From positions 386,414-450,413 of the forward strand of contig NZ_JAUSBV010000002.1 of the NCBI RefSeq assembly GCF_030651915.1: a DNA stretch of 64,000 bases. Direction: 5' to 3'. Below, piece after piece: positions 9,495-19,925 of this stretch. Position 1 is the first letter of the stretch; every line of letters starts with the position of its first letter. Origin of the DNA: Parvibaculum sp. GTDB lineage: Bacteria; Pseudomonadota; Alphaproteobacteria; Parvibaculales; Parvibaculaceae. The notes beneath the pieces were generated by a model, which was not told the origin of the DNA, did not search any database, and saw only the letters and a program-made list of their open reading frames with translations. The position numbers were made by a program, and so were the translations under genes.

Positions 9495-10265
9495 GTGCTT
9501 TCGATCTGGACCAGATTTGTCCTGTTCGCTTGTAGCCTGCTTCTGGCAGCTTGTGGAGAGAACACGGTTGAACTTGGTTCGGATTGGGCGAGCGTATGCC
9601 CTGGTACGGAACAGCCGTCATTGGAGAAAATCAGCGCATTTGCAGGGGCTCACAACCTGATCCCTTTTTCGTCCGAGGAGATTGCCGAGATTGGCGCCAA
9701 ATTCGTTGAGGCGAGTTTGACCCGGAAGAACGATGAAAGCGCGGGCGATCCTGGTTCGCTGGAACGCGCGGAAACTGACTATGCCGACCTGCATGGATGG
9801 TGGTTGGATCGTGATAAGACGGTTTCAATTTCCTTTAATCGAACAAGGGTGAAGTTCGGGAACTCCCCTTGGTTTTCGGCATGCGTCATCAAGGGGATGG
9901 TGACGAAGGAAAGCGCAGTTTATCTCATTGCTCATTTCAAAAGTGGCTTCGTTCAGGGTAGTTCCAATGCCATGCGCCGTTATGTTTATCTGAGTGGAAT
10001 GGATGACCGGCATACGACATCCGGCAGGCTGTTAAAGTTCAATAAAGGGCAGATTTATGCAGGGCCAGAGAACGTTTATGAGCAACTAGTATCCGCACAT
10101 ATGGGAACGGGTCCTGCCATAGATTTCTCAAAAGATGAGACGGATCGTCTTGGCGGAGACTATGAAGCGCCTGAAGCGCTTTCCGAGGAAGATGTGGAAA
10201 AGGTTGGTGAGGCCCTCGATGATCCGGTTTTTCTACTCTACTCGGTCAATGGCTCAGGTGTTTGA
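9495..10265 (+). CDS. orphan lipoprotein encoded between sucC and sucD
   Basis: The 256-residue product starts with a signal peptide ([13 protein letters not shown]) and lipobox LAAC with Cys20, so it is probably an envelope lipoprotein. The mature part has no family I recognise; it contains several aromatic/Trp-rich strands ([20 protein letters not shown]) and may be a beta-rich single domain. The GTG start directly follows the sucC stop, and GAAGGAGG is 8 bases upstream, which makes translational coupling likely. Codon use is less GC-rich than in the flanking genes (many GTT, AAA, TTA), which suggests recent acquisition. The sucD gene resumes 65 bases later with its own ribosome-binding site. 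Confidence 0.75.
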   Translation: MLSIWTRFVLFACSLLLAACGENTVELGSDWASVCPGTEQPSLEKISAFAGAHNLIPFSSEEIAEIGAKFVEASLTRKNDESAGDPGSLERAETDYADLHGWWLDRDKTVSISFNRTRVKFGNSPWFSACVIKGMVTKESAVYLIAHFKSGFVQGSSNAMRRYVYLSGMDDRHTTSGRLLKFNKGQIYAGPENVYEQLVSAHMGTGPAIDFSKDETDRLGGDYEAPEALSEEDVEKVGEALDDPVFLLYSVNGSGV

Positions 10266-10330
10266 CGTCGGAATTTTCTTCGCTCGGGCTTCGAACGCAA
10301 AATCTACGCACTAGGTTGATAGGAAATATA

Positions 10331-11206
10331 ATGTCCGTTCTCGTCGACAAGAACACCAAGGTCATCTGCCAGGGCTTCACAGGCAATCAGGGTACGTTCC
10401 ATTCGGAACAGGCGATTGCCTATGGCACGAAAATGGTCGGCGGCGTCAGCCCCGGTAAGGGCGGCTCGAAGCATCTCAATCTGCCGGTCTTCGACACGGT
10501 GGCGCAGGCGGTCGAAAAGACCGGGGCGACGGCCTCAGCGATCTATGTTCCGCCGCCTTTCGCGGCCGATGCGATCCTCGAGGCGATTGATGCCGGTATC
10601 GAGCTTGCCGTCTGCATCACCGAGGGCATTCCGGTTCTCGACATGGTCAAGGTGAAGCGGGCGCTGCAGGGTTCGAAGACGCGCCTTGTCGGCCCCAACT
10701 GCCCCGGCGTCATCACGCCCGGCGAATGCAAGATCGGCATCATGCCCGGCCACATCCACAAGCCGGGCTCGGTCGGCATCGTCTCGCGCTCGGGCACGCT
10801 GACCTATGAAGCCGTGGCGCAGACCACGGCGGCCGGTCTCGGGCAGACCACCTGCATCGGCATCGGCGGCGATCCGGTCAACGGCACCAATTTCATCGAC
10901 TGCCTCGAGATGTTCCTTGGCGATCCGGCCACGACCTCGATCATCATGATCGGCGAGATCGGCGGCTCGGCGGAGGAAGATGCGGCCGAGTTCCTGAAAG
11001 CCTCGAAGATCAAGAAGCCGGTAGTCGGCTTCATCGCCGGCGTCACGGCGCCCCCGGGCCGCCGCATGGGCCATGCGGGCGCGATCATTTCGGGCGGCAA
11101 GGGCGGCGCGGAAGACAAGATGGAGGCCATGCGCTCGGCCGGCATCACGGTCGCCAAGTCGCCTTCGGCGCTCGGGACCACGCTGGTCGAGGTGCTGAAG
11201 GGCTGA
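10331..11206 (+). CDS. sucD: succinyl-CoA ligase alpha subunit
   Basis: The 291-residue subunit binds CoA and carries the phosphorylated histidine. The N terminus [23 protein letters not shown] is canonical, GGVSPGKGG and the CoA-binding Rossmann part follow, and the active His248 sits in [11 protein letters not shown]. The ATG at 10331 is preceded by AGGAAA. An upstream in-frame ATG at 10262 overlaps the lipoprotein stop but would add 23 unrelated residues. It works with SucC in the TCA cycle. Confidence 0.97.
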   Translation: MSVLVDKNTKVICQGFTGNQGTFHSEQAIAYGTKMVGGVSPGKGGSKHLNLPVFDTVAQAVEKTGATASAIYVPPPFAADAILEAIDAGIELAVCITEGIPVLDMVKVKRALQGSKTRLVGPNCPGVITPGECKIGIMPGHIHKPGSVGIVSRSGTLTYEAVAQTTAAGLGQTTCIGIGGDPVNGTNFIDCLEMFLGDPATTSIIMIGEIGGSAEEDAAEFLKASKIKKPVVGFIAGVTAPPGRRMGHAGAIISGGKGGAEDKMEAMRSAGITVAKSPSALGTTLVEVLKG

Positions 11207-11372
11207 TTTTTGGCTGTTTTCGGCGATTTTCACGGGGTTTCCGGGTTTTCCGGGAGCCCCGCGGCGCGTTTGAACCCTTTGTTGACGCCGGTCCTGCTAA
11301 TTTGTCATCGGTTTACTATATTCTGGTTCTCTAGGGTCGGTTTGCGCGCTTATCTGGTCTGGTTCCAGAATG

Positions 11373-11418
11373 TGCCTACAAGGCAAATCGCATTGACGCT
11401 GGATTGCCTCTCTGGCAA
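11373..11418. promoter_or_regulatory. tandem operator-like dyads in front of the HTH-OdhA gene
   Basis: Two dyads share the form TGCC-N5-GGCAAAT. The first is at 11373-11388 (TGCC-tacaa-GGCAAAT), the second at 11405-11420 (TGCC-tctct-GGCAAAT); their centres are 32 bases apart, about three helical turns. A TTGACG (11393-11398) lies between them, and the second dyad ends 8 bases before the start ATG at 11428. This geometry fits a repressor that straddles a promoter. Confidence 0.5.
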
Positions 11419-11427
11419 ATTTTAAGC

Positions 11428-14400
11428 ATGAAACTCTCCGAATGGCTGGAATCCAACAATCTGACGGCAAGCGCCTTTGCCGAGCAGCTTGGCGTTTCGG
11501 TGTCCACGGTCACGCGCTGCATGAACGGCCAGCGGCGGCCCGAATGGCCGACGCTCGACGCCATTCTCAAGGCGACGGGCGGCGCGGTGACGCCCAATGA
11601 TTTTCTCTCCGGCGAAACGGCTCTTCAGGCGCCCGCAACTCCCGCTCCGGCGCCTTCGTCACATGGATCGGTTCCGATGAGCAGCAACGGCGCGAACGAC
11701 CGCTTCGAGCGGACATCCTTTCTCTACGGCGCCAACGCCGTTTTCGTCGAAGGGCTTTACGCGAAATACCAGCACGATCCGCAATCGGTCGATGCCGAGT
11801 GGCGCGCCTTCTTCGACGGTCTCGACGACAGCCCGGAAGATGTGTTGCGGGAAGCGCGCGGTGCCTCGTGGCGGCGCGATGACTGGCCGCCCGCCGCCAA
11901 TGGCGAGCTTGTCAGCGCGCTTGACGGCAATTGGGGCGCACCGGAATTCGTCTCCGGCAGCATGAAGCAGAAGATTGCCGAGCGCGCGCCGGCCGCCAGC
12001 CAGGACGAGATCCGGGCCGCGACACTCGATTCCGTCCGTGCGCTGATGATGATCCGTGCTTATCGCATTCGCGGCCATCTCGATGCCGATGTCGATCCGC
12101 TCGACCTGCGGCCCAAATCGCAGCATCCCGAGCTGCAGCCCGAAAGCTACGGCTTCGGGCCCGACGATCTCGACCGGCCGATCTTCATCGACAATGTGCT
12201 CGGTCTCGAAACGGCAACCGTGCGCGAAATGCTCGACATTCTGCGCCGCACCTATTGCGGCACGCTGGCGGTCGAGTTCATGCATATCGGCGATCCGGAA
12301 GAGAAGGCCTGGATTCAGGAACGCATTGAAGGACCGGACAAGGAAATTGCCTTCACCGATATGGGCCGCTCGGCGATCCTCGACAAGATGATCCAGTCCG
12401 AAGGCTTCGAGAAGTATTGTGGCGTCAAATATGTCGGCACCAAGCGTTTCGGGCTTGACGGCGCGGAAGCGATGATCCCGGCGCTCGAGCAGATCATCAA
12501 ACGCGGCGGCGCGCTGGGCGCCCGGGAGATCGTGTTCGGCATGGCGCATCGCGGGCGCCTCAACGTTCTTGCCAATGTGATGTCGAAGCCCTATCGCGCG
12601 ATCTTTCATGAATTCAAGGGCGGTTCGTCCAATCCCGAAGACGTCGACGGTTCGGGCGACGTCAAATATCATCTTGGTGCATCATCGGACCGCGAGTTCG
12701 ACGGCAACAAGGTGCATCTGTCGCTGACCGCCAATCCCTCACATCTCGAAATCGTCGATCCCGTCGTGCTCGGCAAGGCGCGCGCCAAGCAGGATCAGCA
12801 TCACGATCGTCAGCGCGGCAGCGTCATTCCGCTGCTGATCCACGGCGATGCGGCATTTGCGGGGCAGGGTATCGTTGCCGAATGTCTTGGCCTGTCGGGC
12901 CTGAAGGGTCACCGCACTGGCGGCTCGATCCATTTCATCATCAACAACCAGATCGGTTTCACGACGAGCCCGATCTACAGCCGCTCCTCGCCTTATCCGT
13001 CCGATGTCGCGAAAATGGTGCAGGCGCCGATTTTTCATGTGAACGGCGACGATCCGGAGGCAGTGGTTCATGCCGCCAAGATTGCAACCGAGTTCCGGCA
13101 GCGTTTCAACAAGCCCGTCGTCATCGACATGTTTTGCTACCGCCGCTTCGGTCACAACGAGAGCGACGACCCAAGCATGACGCAGCCCTTGATGTACCAG
13201 AAGATCAAGGATCATCCGACGACATTGCAGGTTTATTCGAACCGGCTCGTCAGCGAAGGGTTGATGACGCGGGAGGAGGTCGACGCGCGCATCGCCGGAT
13301 TCCGTGCGGAGCTCGATGGTGAGTTCGATGCGTCGAACAATTTCCGTCCCAACAAGGCCGACTGGCTCGATGGCCGCTGGTCCGGCTTCGGCCGTGCCGA
13401 AGGCGAGGCGCGACGCGGCGAGACGGAAGTCGGGATCGACAGGCTGCGCGAGATCGGCCGCAAGCTGACCGAGGTGCCCGAAGGTTTCAACGTTCACAAG
13501 ACGATCCAGCGCTTTCTCGAAAACCGCCGCAAGTCGATCGAAACGGGCGAGGGCATCGACTGGTCGACGGCGGAGGCACTGGCCTTCGGTTCGCTGCTTG
13601 ATGAGGGCATCAAAGTGCGCCTTTCCGGTCAGGACAGCGAACGCGGCACTTTCGTCCAGCGCCACTCGGTGCTCAACGATCAGGAAAACGAGGATCGCTA
13701 CATTCCGCTCAACAGCATTTCCGAACAGGCGGAGTTCGAAGTCATCAACTCGATGCTTTCGGAAGCCGCGGTGCTCGGATTCGAATATGGCTACAGCCTT
13801 GCCGAACCCAATGCGCTGGTGCTCTGGGAAGCGCAGTTCGGCGATTTCACCAATGGCGCGCAGGTCGTGATCGACCAGTTCATCTCGTCGGGCGAACGCA
13901 AATGGCTCCGCATGTCGGGCCTCGTGCTGCTGCTGCCGCATGGCTATGAAGGGCAGGGGCCGGAACATTCCTCGGCACGTCTCGAACGTTTTTTGCAGTC
14001 CTGCGCCGAAGACAATATGCAGGTTGTCAACTGCACGACGCCGATGAATTACTTCCATGTTCTGCGCCGGCAGATGCACCGCAAGTTCCGCAAGCCGCTC
14101 GTCATGATGACGCCGAAGTCGCTGCTGCGCCACAAGCGGTGTGTGTCGAAGCTTGAGGAATTCGGACCGGGCTCCTCGTTCCACCGCGTGCTCTGGGACG
14201 ACGCTGCGCTGCTGCCTGACCAGAAGATCAAGCTGGTGGACGACAAGGAAATCAAGCGCGTCGTGCTCTGCACCGGCAAGGTCTATTACGATCTTTACGA
14301 GGAACGCGAGCGGCGCGAGATCAACGATATCTATCTGATGCGTGTCGAGCAGCTCTATCCCTTCCCGGCCAAATCGCTGATCACCGAGCTTTCGCGGTTC

Positions 14401-14622
14401 CCGCAGGCTGAGTTCATCTGGTGTCAGGAAGAGCCGAAGAACATGGGCGCCTGGTTCTTCATGGAGCCCAATATCGAATGGGTGCTCGATCATGTCGGGG
14501 CGCGTTATCGTCGCGCTTCCTATGTCGGGCGGCCGGCCTCGGCGGCGACGGCGACAGGCCTTCTCAGCAAGCACAATCAGGAATTGAACCAGTTTCTTTC
14601 GGAAGCACTGAAGATCGATTGA
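11428..14622 (+). CDS. sucA: 2-oxoglutarate dehydrogenase E1 with N-terminal helix-turn-helix domain
   Basis: E1 decarboxylates 2-oxoglutarate on thiamine diphosphate and succinylates the lipoyl group of SucB. From ATG 11428 the product has 1064 residues. Residues 1-62 look like a Cro/YdaS-type HTH ([20 protein letters not shown], then [11 protein letters not shown]), residues 63-83 are an Ala/Pro linker, and E1 starts at about Met84 ([22 protein letters not shown]). E1 motifs include [23 protein letters not shown]...NNQIGFTT for thiamine diphosphate, and the normal C-terminal domain. No stop separates the HTH from E1, so translation from 11428 must make a fusion. An internal ATG at 11677 with a weak GGATCGG could give normal E1 of 981 residues. 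The dyads at 11373-11420 lie just upstream. Confidence 0.92.
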   Translation: MKLSEWLESNNLTASAFAEQLGVSVSTVTRCMNGQRRPEWPTLDAILKATGGAVTPNDFLSGETALQAPATPAPAPSSHGSVPMSSNGANDRFERTSFLYGANAVFVEGLYAKYQHDPQSVDAEWRAFFDGLDDSPEDVLREARGASWRRDDWPPAANGELVSALDGNWGAPEFVSGSMKQKIAERAPAASQDEIRAATLDSVRALMMIRAYRIRGHLDADVDPLDLRPKSQHPELQPESYGFGPDDLDRPIFIDNVLGLETATVREMLDILRRTYCGTLAVEFMHIGDPEEKAWIQERIEGPDKEIAFTDMGRSAILDKMIQSEGFEKYCGVKYVGTKRFGLDGAEAMIPALEQIIKRGGALGAREIVFGMAHRGRLNVLANVMSKPYRAIFHEFKGGSSNPEDVDGSGDVKYHLGASSDREFDGNKVHLSLTANPSHLEIVDPVVLGKARAKQDQHHDRQRGSVIPLLIHGDAAFAGQGIVAECLGLSGLKGHRTGGSIHFIINNQIGFTTSPIYSRSSPYPSDVAKMVQAPIFHVNGDDPEAVVHAAKIATEFRQRFNKPVVIDMFCYRRFGHNESDDPSMTQPLMYQKIKDHPTTLQVYSNRLVSEGLMTREEVDARIAGFRAELDGEFDASNNFRPNKADWLDGRWSGFGRAEGEARRGETEVGIDRLREIGRKLTEVPEGFNVHKTIQRFLENRRKSIETGEGIDWSTAEALAFGSLLDEGIKVRLSGQDSERGTFVQRHSVLNDQENEDRYIPLNSISEQAEFEVINSMLSEAAVLGFEYGYSLAEPNALVLWEAQFGDFTNGAQVVIDQFISSGERKWLRMSGLVLLLPHGYEGQGPEHSSARLERFLQSCAEDNMQVVNCTTPMNYFHVLRRQMHRKFRKPLVMMTPKSLLRHKRCVSKLEEFGPGSSFHRVLWDDAALLPDQKIKLVDDKEIKRVVLCTGKVYYDLYEERERREINDIYLMRVEQLYPFPAKSLITELSRFPQAEFIWCQEEPKNMGAWFFMEPNIEWVLDHVGARYRRASYVGRPASAATATGLLSKHNQELNQFLSEALKID

Positions 14623-14662
14623 GGTTTCGGGGCGAATCCGGTTTCGGAAAGGCAAGAGACGT

Positions 14663-15907
14663 ATGGCGACGGAAATTCGCGTGCCCACGCTGGGCGAATC
14701 GGTGACGGAAGCGACCGTCGCGAAGTGGTTCAAGAAGCCGGGCGATCAGGTCACGATCGACGAGCCGCTGGTCGAGCTCGAAACCGACAAGGTGACGGTC
14801 GAGGTGCCGGCGCCGAAGTCGGGCGTGCTCTCCGAAATCATGGTCAAGGACGGCGAGACGGTCGAGGTTGGCGCGCTCCTGGGCGAGATTGGCGAAGGCA
14901 AGGGCAAGGCCGCGGCGCCTGCCGCCGCGCGCAAGGAAGAACCGAAAAAGGAAGAGCCGAAAAAGGAAGAGCCGAAGAAGGCTGAAGCGCCCAAGTCCGA
15001 AGCCAAGGCGCCGGCCAAACCCGCCGATGCGCAACCCTCGCCGGCGGTGCGCCGCGTTGCGGCCGAGAACGATCTCGATGTGTCGAAGATCGACGGCACG
15101 GGCCGCGGCGGCCGCGTTACCAAGGAAGATGCCGAGGCCGCCGCGAAATCGGGCGGTCAGGGCAGGTCTGAAGCGCCGGCTGCGGCGCCCGCGCCGCGCG
15201 ACGACAGCGCGCGCGAGGAACGCGTGAAGATGACGCGCCTGCGCAAGACCATCGCGACACGTCTCAAGGAGGCGCAGAACACGGCTGCCATGCTGACCAC
15301 CTTCAACGAGGTGGACATGTCGGGCGTCATGGCGCTGCGCACGCAATACAAGGATCTCTTCGAAAAGAAGCATGGCGTGCGCGTCGGCTTCATGGGCTTC
15401 TTCGTCAAGGCCGTCATTCACGCGCTGCGCGAAATCCCGGCCGTCAATGCCGAAATCGACGGCGAGGAACTGGTCTACAAGAACTACTACAATATCGGCG
15501 TCGCGGTCGGTACCGATCGCGGTCTTGTCGTGCCGGTGTTGCGCGAGGCGCAGGACCTGTCTCTGGCCGAGATCGAAAAGGAAATCAACGCGCTCGGCAG
15601 CCGCGCCCGCGACGGCCAGCTCAAACTCGAAGAACTGCAGGGCGGCACCTTCACGATTTCGAATGGCGGCGTCTACGGCTCGCTGATGTCGACGCCGATC
15701 CTCAACGCGCCGCAATCGGGCGTGCTTGGCATGCACAAGATCCAGGAACGGCCGGTCGCCATCGGCGGCAAGGTCGAAATCCGGCCGATGATGTATCTGG
15801 CGCTGTCCTACGATCACCGCATTGTCGACGGCAAGGAGGCGGTCACCTTCCTGGTGCGCGTCAAGGAATCGCTCGAAGACCCGCAGCGCCTGCTGCTCGA
15901 CCTCTGA
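14663..15907 (+). CDS. sucB: dihydrolipoyl succinyltransferase (E2 of 2-oxoglutarate dehydrogenase)
   Basis: The 414-residue E2 core forms the oligomeric centre of the complex. Domains in order: lipoyl domain (1-77) with the lipoylated Lys43 in [12 protein letters not shown]; a highly charged linker (about 85-120) made of repeating K-K-E-E-P units; the E3-binding domain (about 123-160, [11 protein letters not shown]...[10 protein letters not shown]); and the acyltransferase domain (about 185-414) with catalytic His385 and Asp389 in [10 protein letters not shown]. The gene begins 40 bases after sucA and ends 9 bases before lpd, so sucA-sucB-lpd is one operon. Confidence 0.97.
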   Translation: MATEIRVPTLGESVTEATVAKWFKKPGDQVTIDEPLVELETDKVTVEVPAPKSGVLSEIMVKDGETVEVGALLGEIGEGKGKAAAPAAARKEEPKKEEPKKEEPKKAEAPKSEAKAPAKPADAQPSPAVRRVAAENDLDVSKIDGTGRGGRVTKEDAEAAAKSGGQGRSEAPAAAPAPRDDSAREERVKMTRLRKTIATRLKEAQNTAAMLTTFNEVDMSGVMALRTQYKDLFEKKHGVRVGFMGFFVKAVIHALREIPAVNAEIDGEELVYKNYYNIGVAVGTDRGLVVPVLREAQDLSLAEIEKEINALGSRARDGQLKLEELQGGTFTISNGGVYGSLMSTPILNAPQSGVLGMHKIQERPVAIGGKVEIRPMMYLALSYDHRIVDGKEAVTFLVRVKESLEDPQRLLLDL

Positions 15908-15916
15908 GGTAAATTC

Positions 15917-17308
15917 ATGGCAGACGCATTCGACATCGTGGTGATCGGCGCTGGCCCGGGCGGCTATGAATGCGCGATCAAGGCCGCCCAGCTCGGCCTC
16001 AAGGTCGTGGTGGTCGAAAAGCGCGACCGGCTGGGCGGCACCTGTCTCAATATCGGCTGCATCCCGTCAAAGGCGCTGCTGCATGCCTCGGAACTTTTCC
16101 ACGAGGCGGGCCATGCCTTCGAAGGCATGGGCATCGAGGTCGGCAAGCCGAAGCTCAATCTGAAGCAGATGCTCGCCTTCAAGGATGAGGCGATCGACGG
16201 CAACACCAAGGGCATCGAGTTCCTGTTCAAGAAGAACAAGATCGAATGGGTGAAAGGCGAGGGCGTCATCGAGGCGGCCGGCAAGGTCAAGGTTGGCGAC
16301 CGCACGCTCGAGACGAAGAATATCGTGATTGCCACCGGCTCGGATGTCGCGAAGCTGCCGGGCATCGAGATCGACGAAAAGACGGTGGTTTCCTCGACCG
16401 GCGCGCTCGAACTCGACAAGGTGCCGGGCAAACTGCTGGTCATCGGCGGCGGCGTCATCGGGCTCGAACTCGGTTCGGTCTGGGGTCGTCTCGGCGCGGA
16501 AGTGACCGTCGTTGAATTCCTCGACAACATCCTGCCGGGCATGGATGGCGAGGTGGTCCGCAACTTCACCCGCATCCTCAAGAAGCAGGGCTTCACGCTG
16601 AAGCTCGGCGCCAAAGTCACGAAAGTCGAGAAGCAGAAATCGGGACTCAAGGTTTCGGTCGAGCCGGCCAAGGGCGGCGATGCCGAAACGCTCGATGCCG
16701 ATGTCGTGCTGGTCGCGGTCGGCCGCACCGCCTATACGGCCGGCCTCGGTCTCGACAAGGTCGGGGTCAAGACCGATAAACGCGGCCGCGTCGAGGTCGA
16801 TGAAAGCTACCGGACGAATGTCGAAGGCATCTATGCGATCGGCGACGTGATCGCCGGCCCGATGCTGGCGCACAAGGCGATGGAAGAGGGCGTGACACTG
16901 GCCGAGAAGCTTGCCGGCCATTACGGCGCGGTCAATTACGAGGTCATTCCGGGCGTCGTCTACACCGCGCCCGAAGTGGCAAGCGTCGGCCAGACCGAGG
17001 AACAGTTGAAGGAAGCGGGCATCGACTACAATGCCGGCAAGTTCCCGTTCACGGCCAATGGCCGCGCCAAGGCCAACAAGACGACCGATGGTTTCGTCAA
17101 GATCCTCGCCGACAAGAAGACCGACCGCGTGCTCGGCGTTCACATTATCGGCGTCAATGCCGGCGAGCTGATCGCGGAAGCCGCCATCGCGATGGAGTTC
17201 TCGGCAAGCTCGGAAGACATTGCCCGCATCTGTTTTGCCCATCCGACGCTGTCGGAAGCGGTCAAGGAAGCGGCACTCGCCGTCACCGGCCTGCCGATCC
17301 ATATGTGA
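15917..17308 (+). CDS. lpd: dihydrolipoyl dehydrogenase (E3)
   Basis: The 463-residue FAD flavoprotein reoxidises dihydrolipoyl groups and reduces NAD+. The FAD motif [10 protein letters not shown] is at the N terminus, the redox-active disulphide is Cys43/Cys48 in [13 protein letters not shown], a second Rossmann motif [10 protein letters not shown] is near residue 178, and the C-terminal dimer motif HAHPTLSE appears as [14 protein letters not shown] with the catalytic His. It closes the sucA-sucB-lpd operon and converges on xerC with a 4-base gap. Confidence 0.97.
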   Translation: MADAFDIVVIGAGPGGYECAIKAAQLGLKVVVVEKRDRLGGTCLNIGCIPSKALLHASELFHEAGHAFEGMGIEVGKPKLNLKQMLAFKDEAIDGNTKGIEFLFKKNKIEWVKGEGVIEAAGKVKVGDRTLETKNIVIATGSDVAKLPGIEIDEKTVVSSTGALELDKVPGKLLVIGGGVIGLELGSVWGRLGAEVTVVEFLDNILPGMDGEVVRNFTRILKKQGFTLKLGAKVTKVEKQKSGLKVSVEPAKGGDAETLDADVVLVAVGRTAYTAGLGLDKVGVKTDKRGRVEVDESYRTNVEGIYAIGDVIAGPMLAHKAMEEGVTLAEKLAGHYGAVNYEVIPGVVYTAPEVASVGQTEEQLKEAGIDYNAGKFPFTANGRAKANKTTDGFVKILADKKTDRVLGVHIIGVNAGELIAEAAIAMEFSASSEDIARICFAHPTLSEAVKEAALAVTGLPIHM

Positions 17309-17312
17309 GGCG

Positions 17313-18293
17313 TCACCGCCGCCCCTTCGCCTTGTCGTAAATCTCCAGCAGCCGCGCCGGATCGACCTCGGTATAGATCTGCGTCGACGACAGGCTGGCA
17401 TGGCCCAGCAATTCCTGGATGGCGCGCAGATCGCCGCCGCCGGCCAAGAGATGTGTCGCGAAACTGTGGCGCAGCGCATGCGGGCTTGCCGTCTCCGGCA
17501 GGTTGAGGCCGCGCCGGAGATCGATCATGGTCTGGCGCACCTGGCGTTGATCGAGACGGCCGCCCCGCGCGCCGACGAAAAGCGGATCGGCGGGCGCCAG
17601 CGCATGCGGGCAAAGTTCGAGATAGGCATCCACCGCCTGCCGCGCCGCCGGCAGCACCGGCACCAGCCGTTCCTTGTTGCCCTTGCCGGTGATGCGCAAC
17701 ACATCTTTCAGCGGTGCGTCGCGGCGCGCGAGCCCCAGCGCTTCGGAGATGCGCAACCCGCAGCCATAAAGCAGCGTCAGCACGGCGACATCGCGCGCCG
17801 CTTTCCAGGGCGCGATGTCGGCCTCCCTGGCGCCGTCGAGCAGCGTCTCGGCGCCCTTCATCGTCAGCGGTTTGGGGATGCCGTGCGGCAGCTTCGGCGC
17901 ACGCAGCGCCTTCAGCGTCGCATTGGCGAGGATGCCGGTGCGGTCGAGAAAGCCGAAAAAGGAGCGCAGGCTCGACAGCATGCGCGCCACGCTGCGGCTG
18001 GTGAGGCCCTCGCCCCGGCGATGGCTGACAAAGGCGCGAAAGTCGCGCAGCTCGAGCGAGGCCAGCGCCTTCAGATCGGCCGGCCCGCCCAGATGATCGA
18101 CCAGGAATTCGAAGAAGCGCGTCAGGTCGCGGTGATAATTGATCAGCGTCGCCTCGCTGACGCGGCGCTCGCCAAGAAGATGCGCATACCAGTTGCGGAT
18201 TTCGCGGCGCGCGTCGTCATGGGCGGGAATGGTCCGCGCGGCGTCGTCGGGCGTCGGTGCGCCCGTCACCTCGCGGGCGGCAGGTCGAGCCAT
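17313..18293 (-). CDS. xerC: tyrosine recombinase XerC
   Basis: The 326-residue recombinase acts with XerD at dif to resolve chromosome dimers. It has the N-terminal SAM-like core-binding domain (about residues 30-120: ATLINYHRDLTRFFEFL) and the catalytic domain with Arg in GCGLRISEAL, a Lys in the beta-hairpin (GKGNKERLVP), HALRHSFATHLL and the nucleophile Tyr in SSTQIYTEV. The ATG at 18291-18293 overlaps the 3' end of the DUF484 gene by 28 bases, so the two are co-transcribed, as is common for this pair. Nothing suggests a phage or integron integrase. Confidence 0.93.
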   Translation of the reverse strand: MARPAAREVTGAPTPDDAARTIPAHDDARREIRNWYAHLLGERRVSEATLINYHRDLTRFFEFLVDHLGGPADLKALASLELRDFRAFVSHRRGEGLTSRSVARMLSSLRSFFGFLDRTGILANATLKALRAPKLPHGIPKPLTMKGAETLLDGAREADIAPWKAARDVAVLTLLYGCGLRISEALGLARRDAPLKDVLRITGKGNKERLVPVLPAARQAVDAYLELCPHALAPADPLFVGARGGRLDQRQVRQTMIDLRRGLNLPETASPHALRHSFATHLLAGGGDLRAIQELLGHASLSSTQIYTEVDPARLLEIYDKAKGRR

Positions 18294-19006
18294 TGGCGCA
18301 CACAGTGTTCGACGATGCGGGCCAGGAATTCGAGCAGGTCGATCGCCTGATCGGGATGGAACTGTTCGGCGTCGAAGCCGCCCAGCGCCAGCAGGCCCGG
18401 CGGCGTCGATGGTGAGAAGTCGAGGCGCACCAGCGCTTCGGAATTGACGTCCTCGGCCAGTCCGCCGTAAAGGCCGCGGCTGCCGCGCACATGGGCGGCA
18501 AGGCGGCAATTCGTGCCCAGACCCAGAATGCGGTCGACGCCGCCCGGCTCCAGCACGCGCACGCCGCGAATGCCGATGCCGGCAACGCCGTTCGCCGTTT
18601 CGATGCAGAGCGTCGCGGCGCGCACGCCGAGCATGCGGGCAAGCCCGTCGGGGCTGGTCGCGAATTCGATCAGATGTTCGAAGCTTCCGGCATCGATCAG
18701 CCGCAGCGCCACGGCATGAACCTGTTCGCGGGCGAGGCTGTTCAGCGACGAGGCCTCGATCAGCTCCGACTGGATGTCGCGCAGCATCCGCACCTGGTTC
18801 TGCAGACGGCCGATCATGAAATGCTGCATGTCGAGCACGTTGCGCCCGGTCGATTGCGAGGGCGGCACCAGCGCGGCGATCAGGTCGGGATCGTTGGCCA
18901 GCAATTCGGGATGCCGCCGCAGATAGGCTGTGACGTCGCTCGCGGTGATCGCGAGCGGGGCGTCGTCGATCCGTTGGGCTTCCGGTCTGTCGTTGTGCTG
19001 GCTCAT
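18266..19006 (-). CDS. DUF484 family protein (GAF-like)
   Basis: The product has 246 residues. The N-terminal part (about 15-50, ASDVTAYLRRHPELLANDPDLIAAL) and the following amphipathic helix typical of DUF484 precede a GAF-like domain (about 100-230). Family members lie next to xerC in many proteobacteria, and this one overlaps xerC by 28 bases. No enzymatic residues are known; a role linked to recombination or signalling is inferred from the gene neighbour only. The start ATG at 19004-19006 has GAGATGCTGAGACC upstream, a modest ribosome-binding site. Confidence 0.85.
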   Translation of the reverse strand: MSQHNDRPEAQRIDDAPLAITASDVTAYLRRHPELLANDPDLIAALVPPSQSTGRNVLDMQHFMIGRLQNQVRMLRDIQSELIEASSLNSLAREQVHAVALRLIDAGSFEHLIEFATSPDGLARMLGVRAATLCIETANGVAGIGIRGVRVLEPGGVDRILGLGTNCRLAAHVRGSRGLYGGLAEDVNSEALVRLDFSPSTPPGLLALGGFDAEQFHPDQAIDLLEFLARIVEHCVRQWLDLPPAR

Positions 19007-19068
19007 GGTCTCAGCATCTCCCAGGGAGCGTTTCCAGTTTCTTTCGGCCGGCGCATTAATTCGTGCGG

Positions 19069-19725
19069 TCAGAGAATTTTCTGGCCGGTTTTTTTCCAAT
19101 CGGCGAGGAAGAGTTCGATGCCCTTGTCGGTCAGCGGATGCTGAACAAGACCTTTCAGCACCGAAGGCGGCACGGTTGCCACATCGGCGCCGGCGATGGC
19201 GGCGTCCTTGACATGGTTGGCGTTGCGGATCGAGGCGGCCAGGATCTCGGTCGTCAGGGCCGGATAATTGTCGTAAATGGCGCGGATTTCGTGAATGAGT
19301 TCCATGCCGTCGATATTGACGTCGTCGAGGCGGCCGATAAAGGGCGACACGAAAGTCGCGCCGGCCTTGGCGGCCAGCAGCGCCTGGTTGGCCGAGAAGC
19401 ACAAGGTTACGTTCACCATGCTGCCTTCGCCGGTCAGCACCTTGCAGGCTTTCAAACCGTCCCAGGTCAACGGCACCTTGACCGCGATGTTCTTGGCGAT
19501 CTTTGCCAGCTTGCGGCCTTCGGCGATCATGCCGGGCGCGTCGAGCGCCGTTACCTCGGCGCTGACCGGTCCTTCGACCGTGCCGCAGATCTCGGTGATG
19601 ACCTCGATGAAGTCGCGTCCCGATTTGGCGATCAGCGAGGGATTTGTCGTCACCCCGTCCAGCAGGCCGGTCTCGGCAAGCTCGCGAATGTCGGCGATGT
19701 CGGCGGTGTCGACGAAAAATTTCAT
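19069..19725 (-). CDS. transaldolase-like fructose-6-phosphate aldolase
   Basis: The 218-residue TIM-barrel protein belongs to the short transaldolase/FSA subfamily. The start [13 protein letters not shown], the TTNPSL motif (about 26-31) and the Schiff-base Lys83 in AVKVPLT are all present, as is SPFIGRLDD. Small members are either fructose-6-phosphate aldolases or true transaldolases of the pentose phosphate pathway; alphaproteobacterial copies are usually annotated as transaldolase. The ATG at 19723-19725 follows AGAAGAAG. It stands 62 bases ahead of DUF484-xerC in the same direction. Confidence 0.9.
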   Translation of the reverse strand: MKFFVDTADIADIRELAETGLLDGVTTNPSLIAKSGRDFIEVITEICGTVEGPVSAEVTALDAPGMIAEGRKLAKIAKNIAVKVPLTWDGLKACKVLTGEGSMVNVTLCFSANQALLAAKAGATFVSPFIGRLDDVNIDGMELIHEIRAIYDNYPALTTEILAASIRNANHVKDAAIAGADVATVPPSVLKGLVQHPLTDKGIELFLADWKKTGQKIL

Positions 19726-19925
19726 GGGTGCTTCTTCTGCGGCGAGGGAGGGGCGCGGGTCTCGGTTCGGCGGCCAGTCTAGTGCAGTCGCGGCCGGAAG
19801 GCTTGTCCTTTTGCCTTGCCGCGCGATCTCGCGCAAGGCAAGTCGTGCCGCTTGCTTTATGAGGCGTTACAGTGTCGCCTCGGTTTTGAAATGACCCCCT
19901 GTGCGCGATCGCCCGAACAAAACGT

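Noticed and set aside
12739-14733. A 664-codon open frame antisense to sucA
   Set aside because: Mirror of the E1 codon pattern, no recognisable domain or ribosome-binding site.
17313-18293. XerC-like gene as an integron or phage integrase
   Set aside because: Sequence, length and pairing with DUF484 fit the housekeeping dif recombinase.
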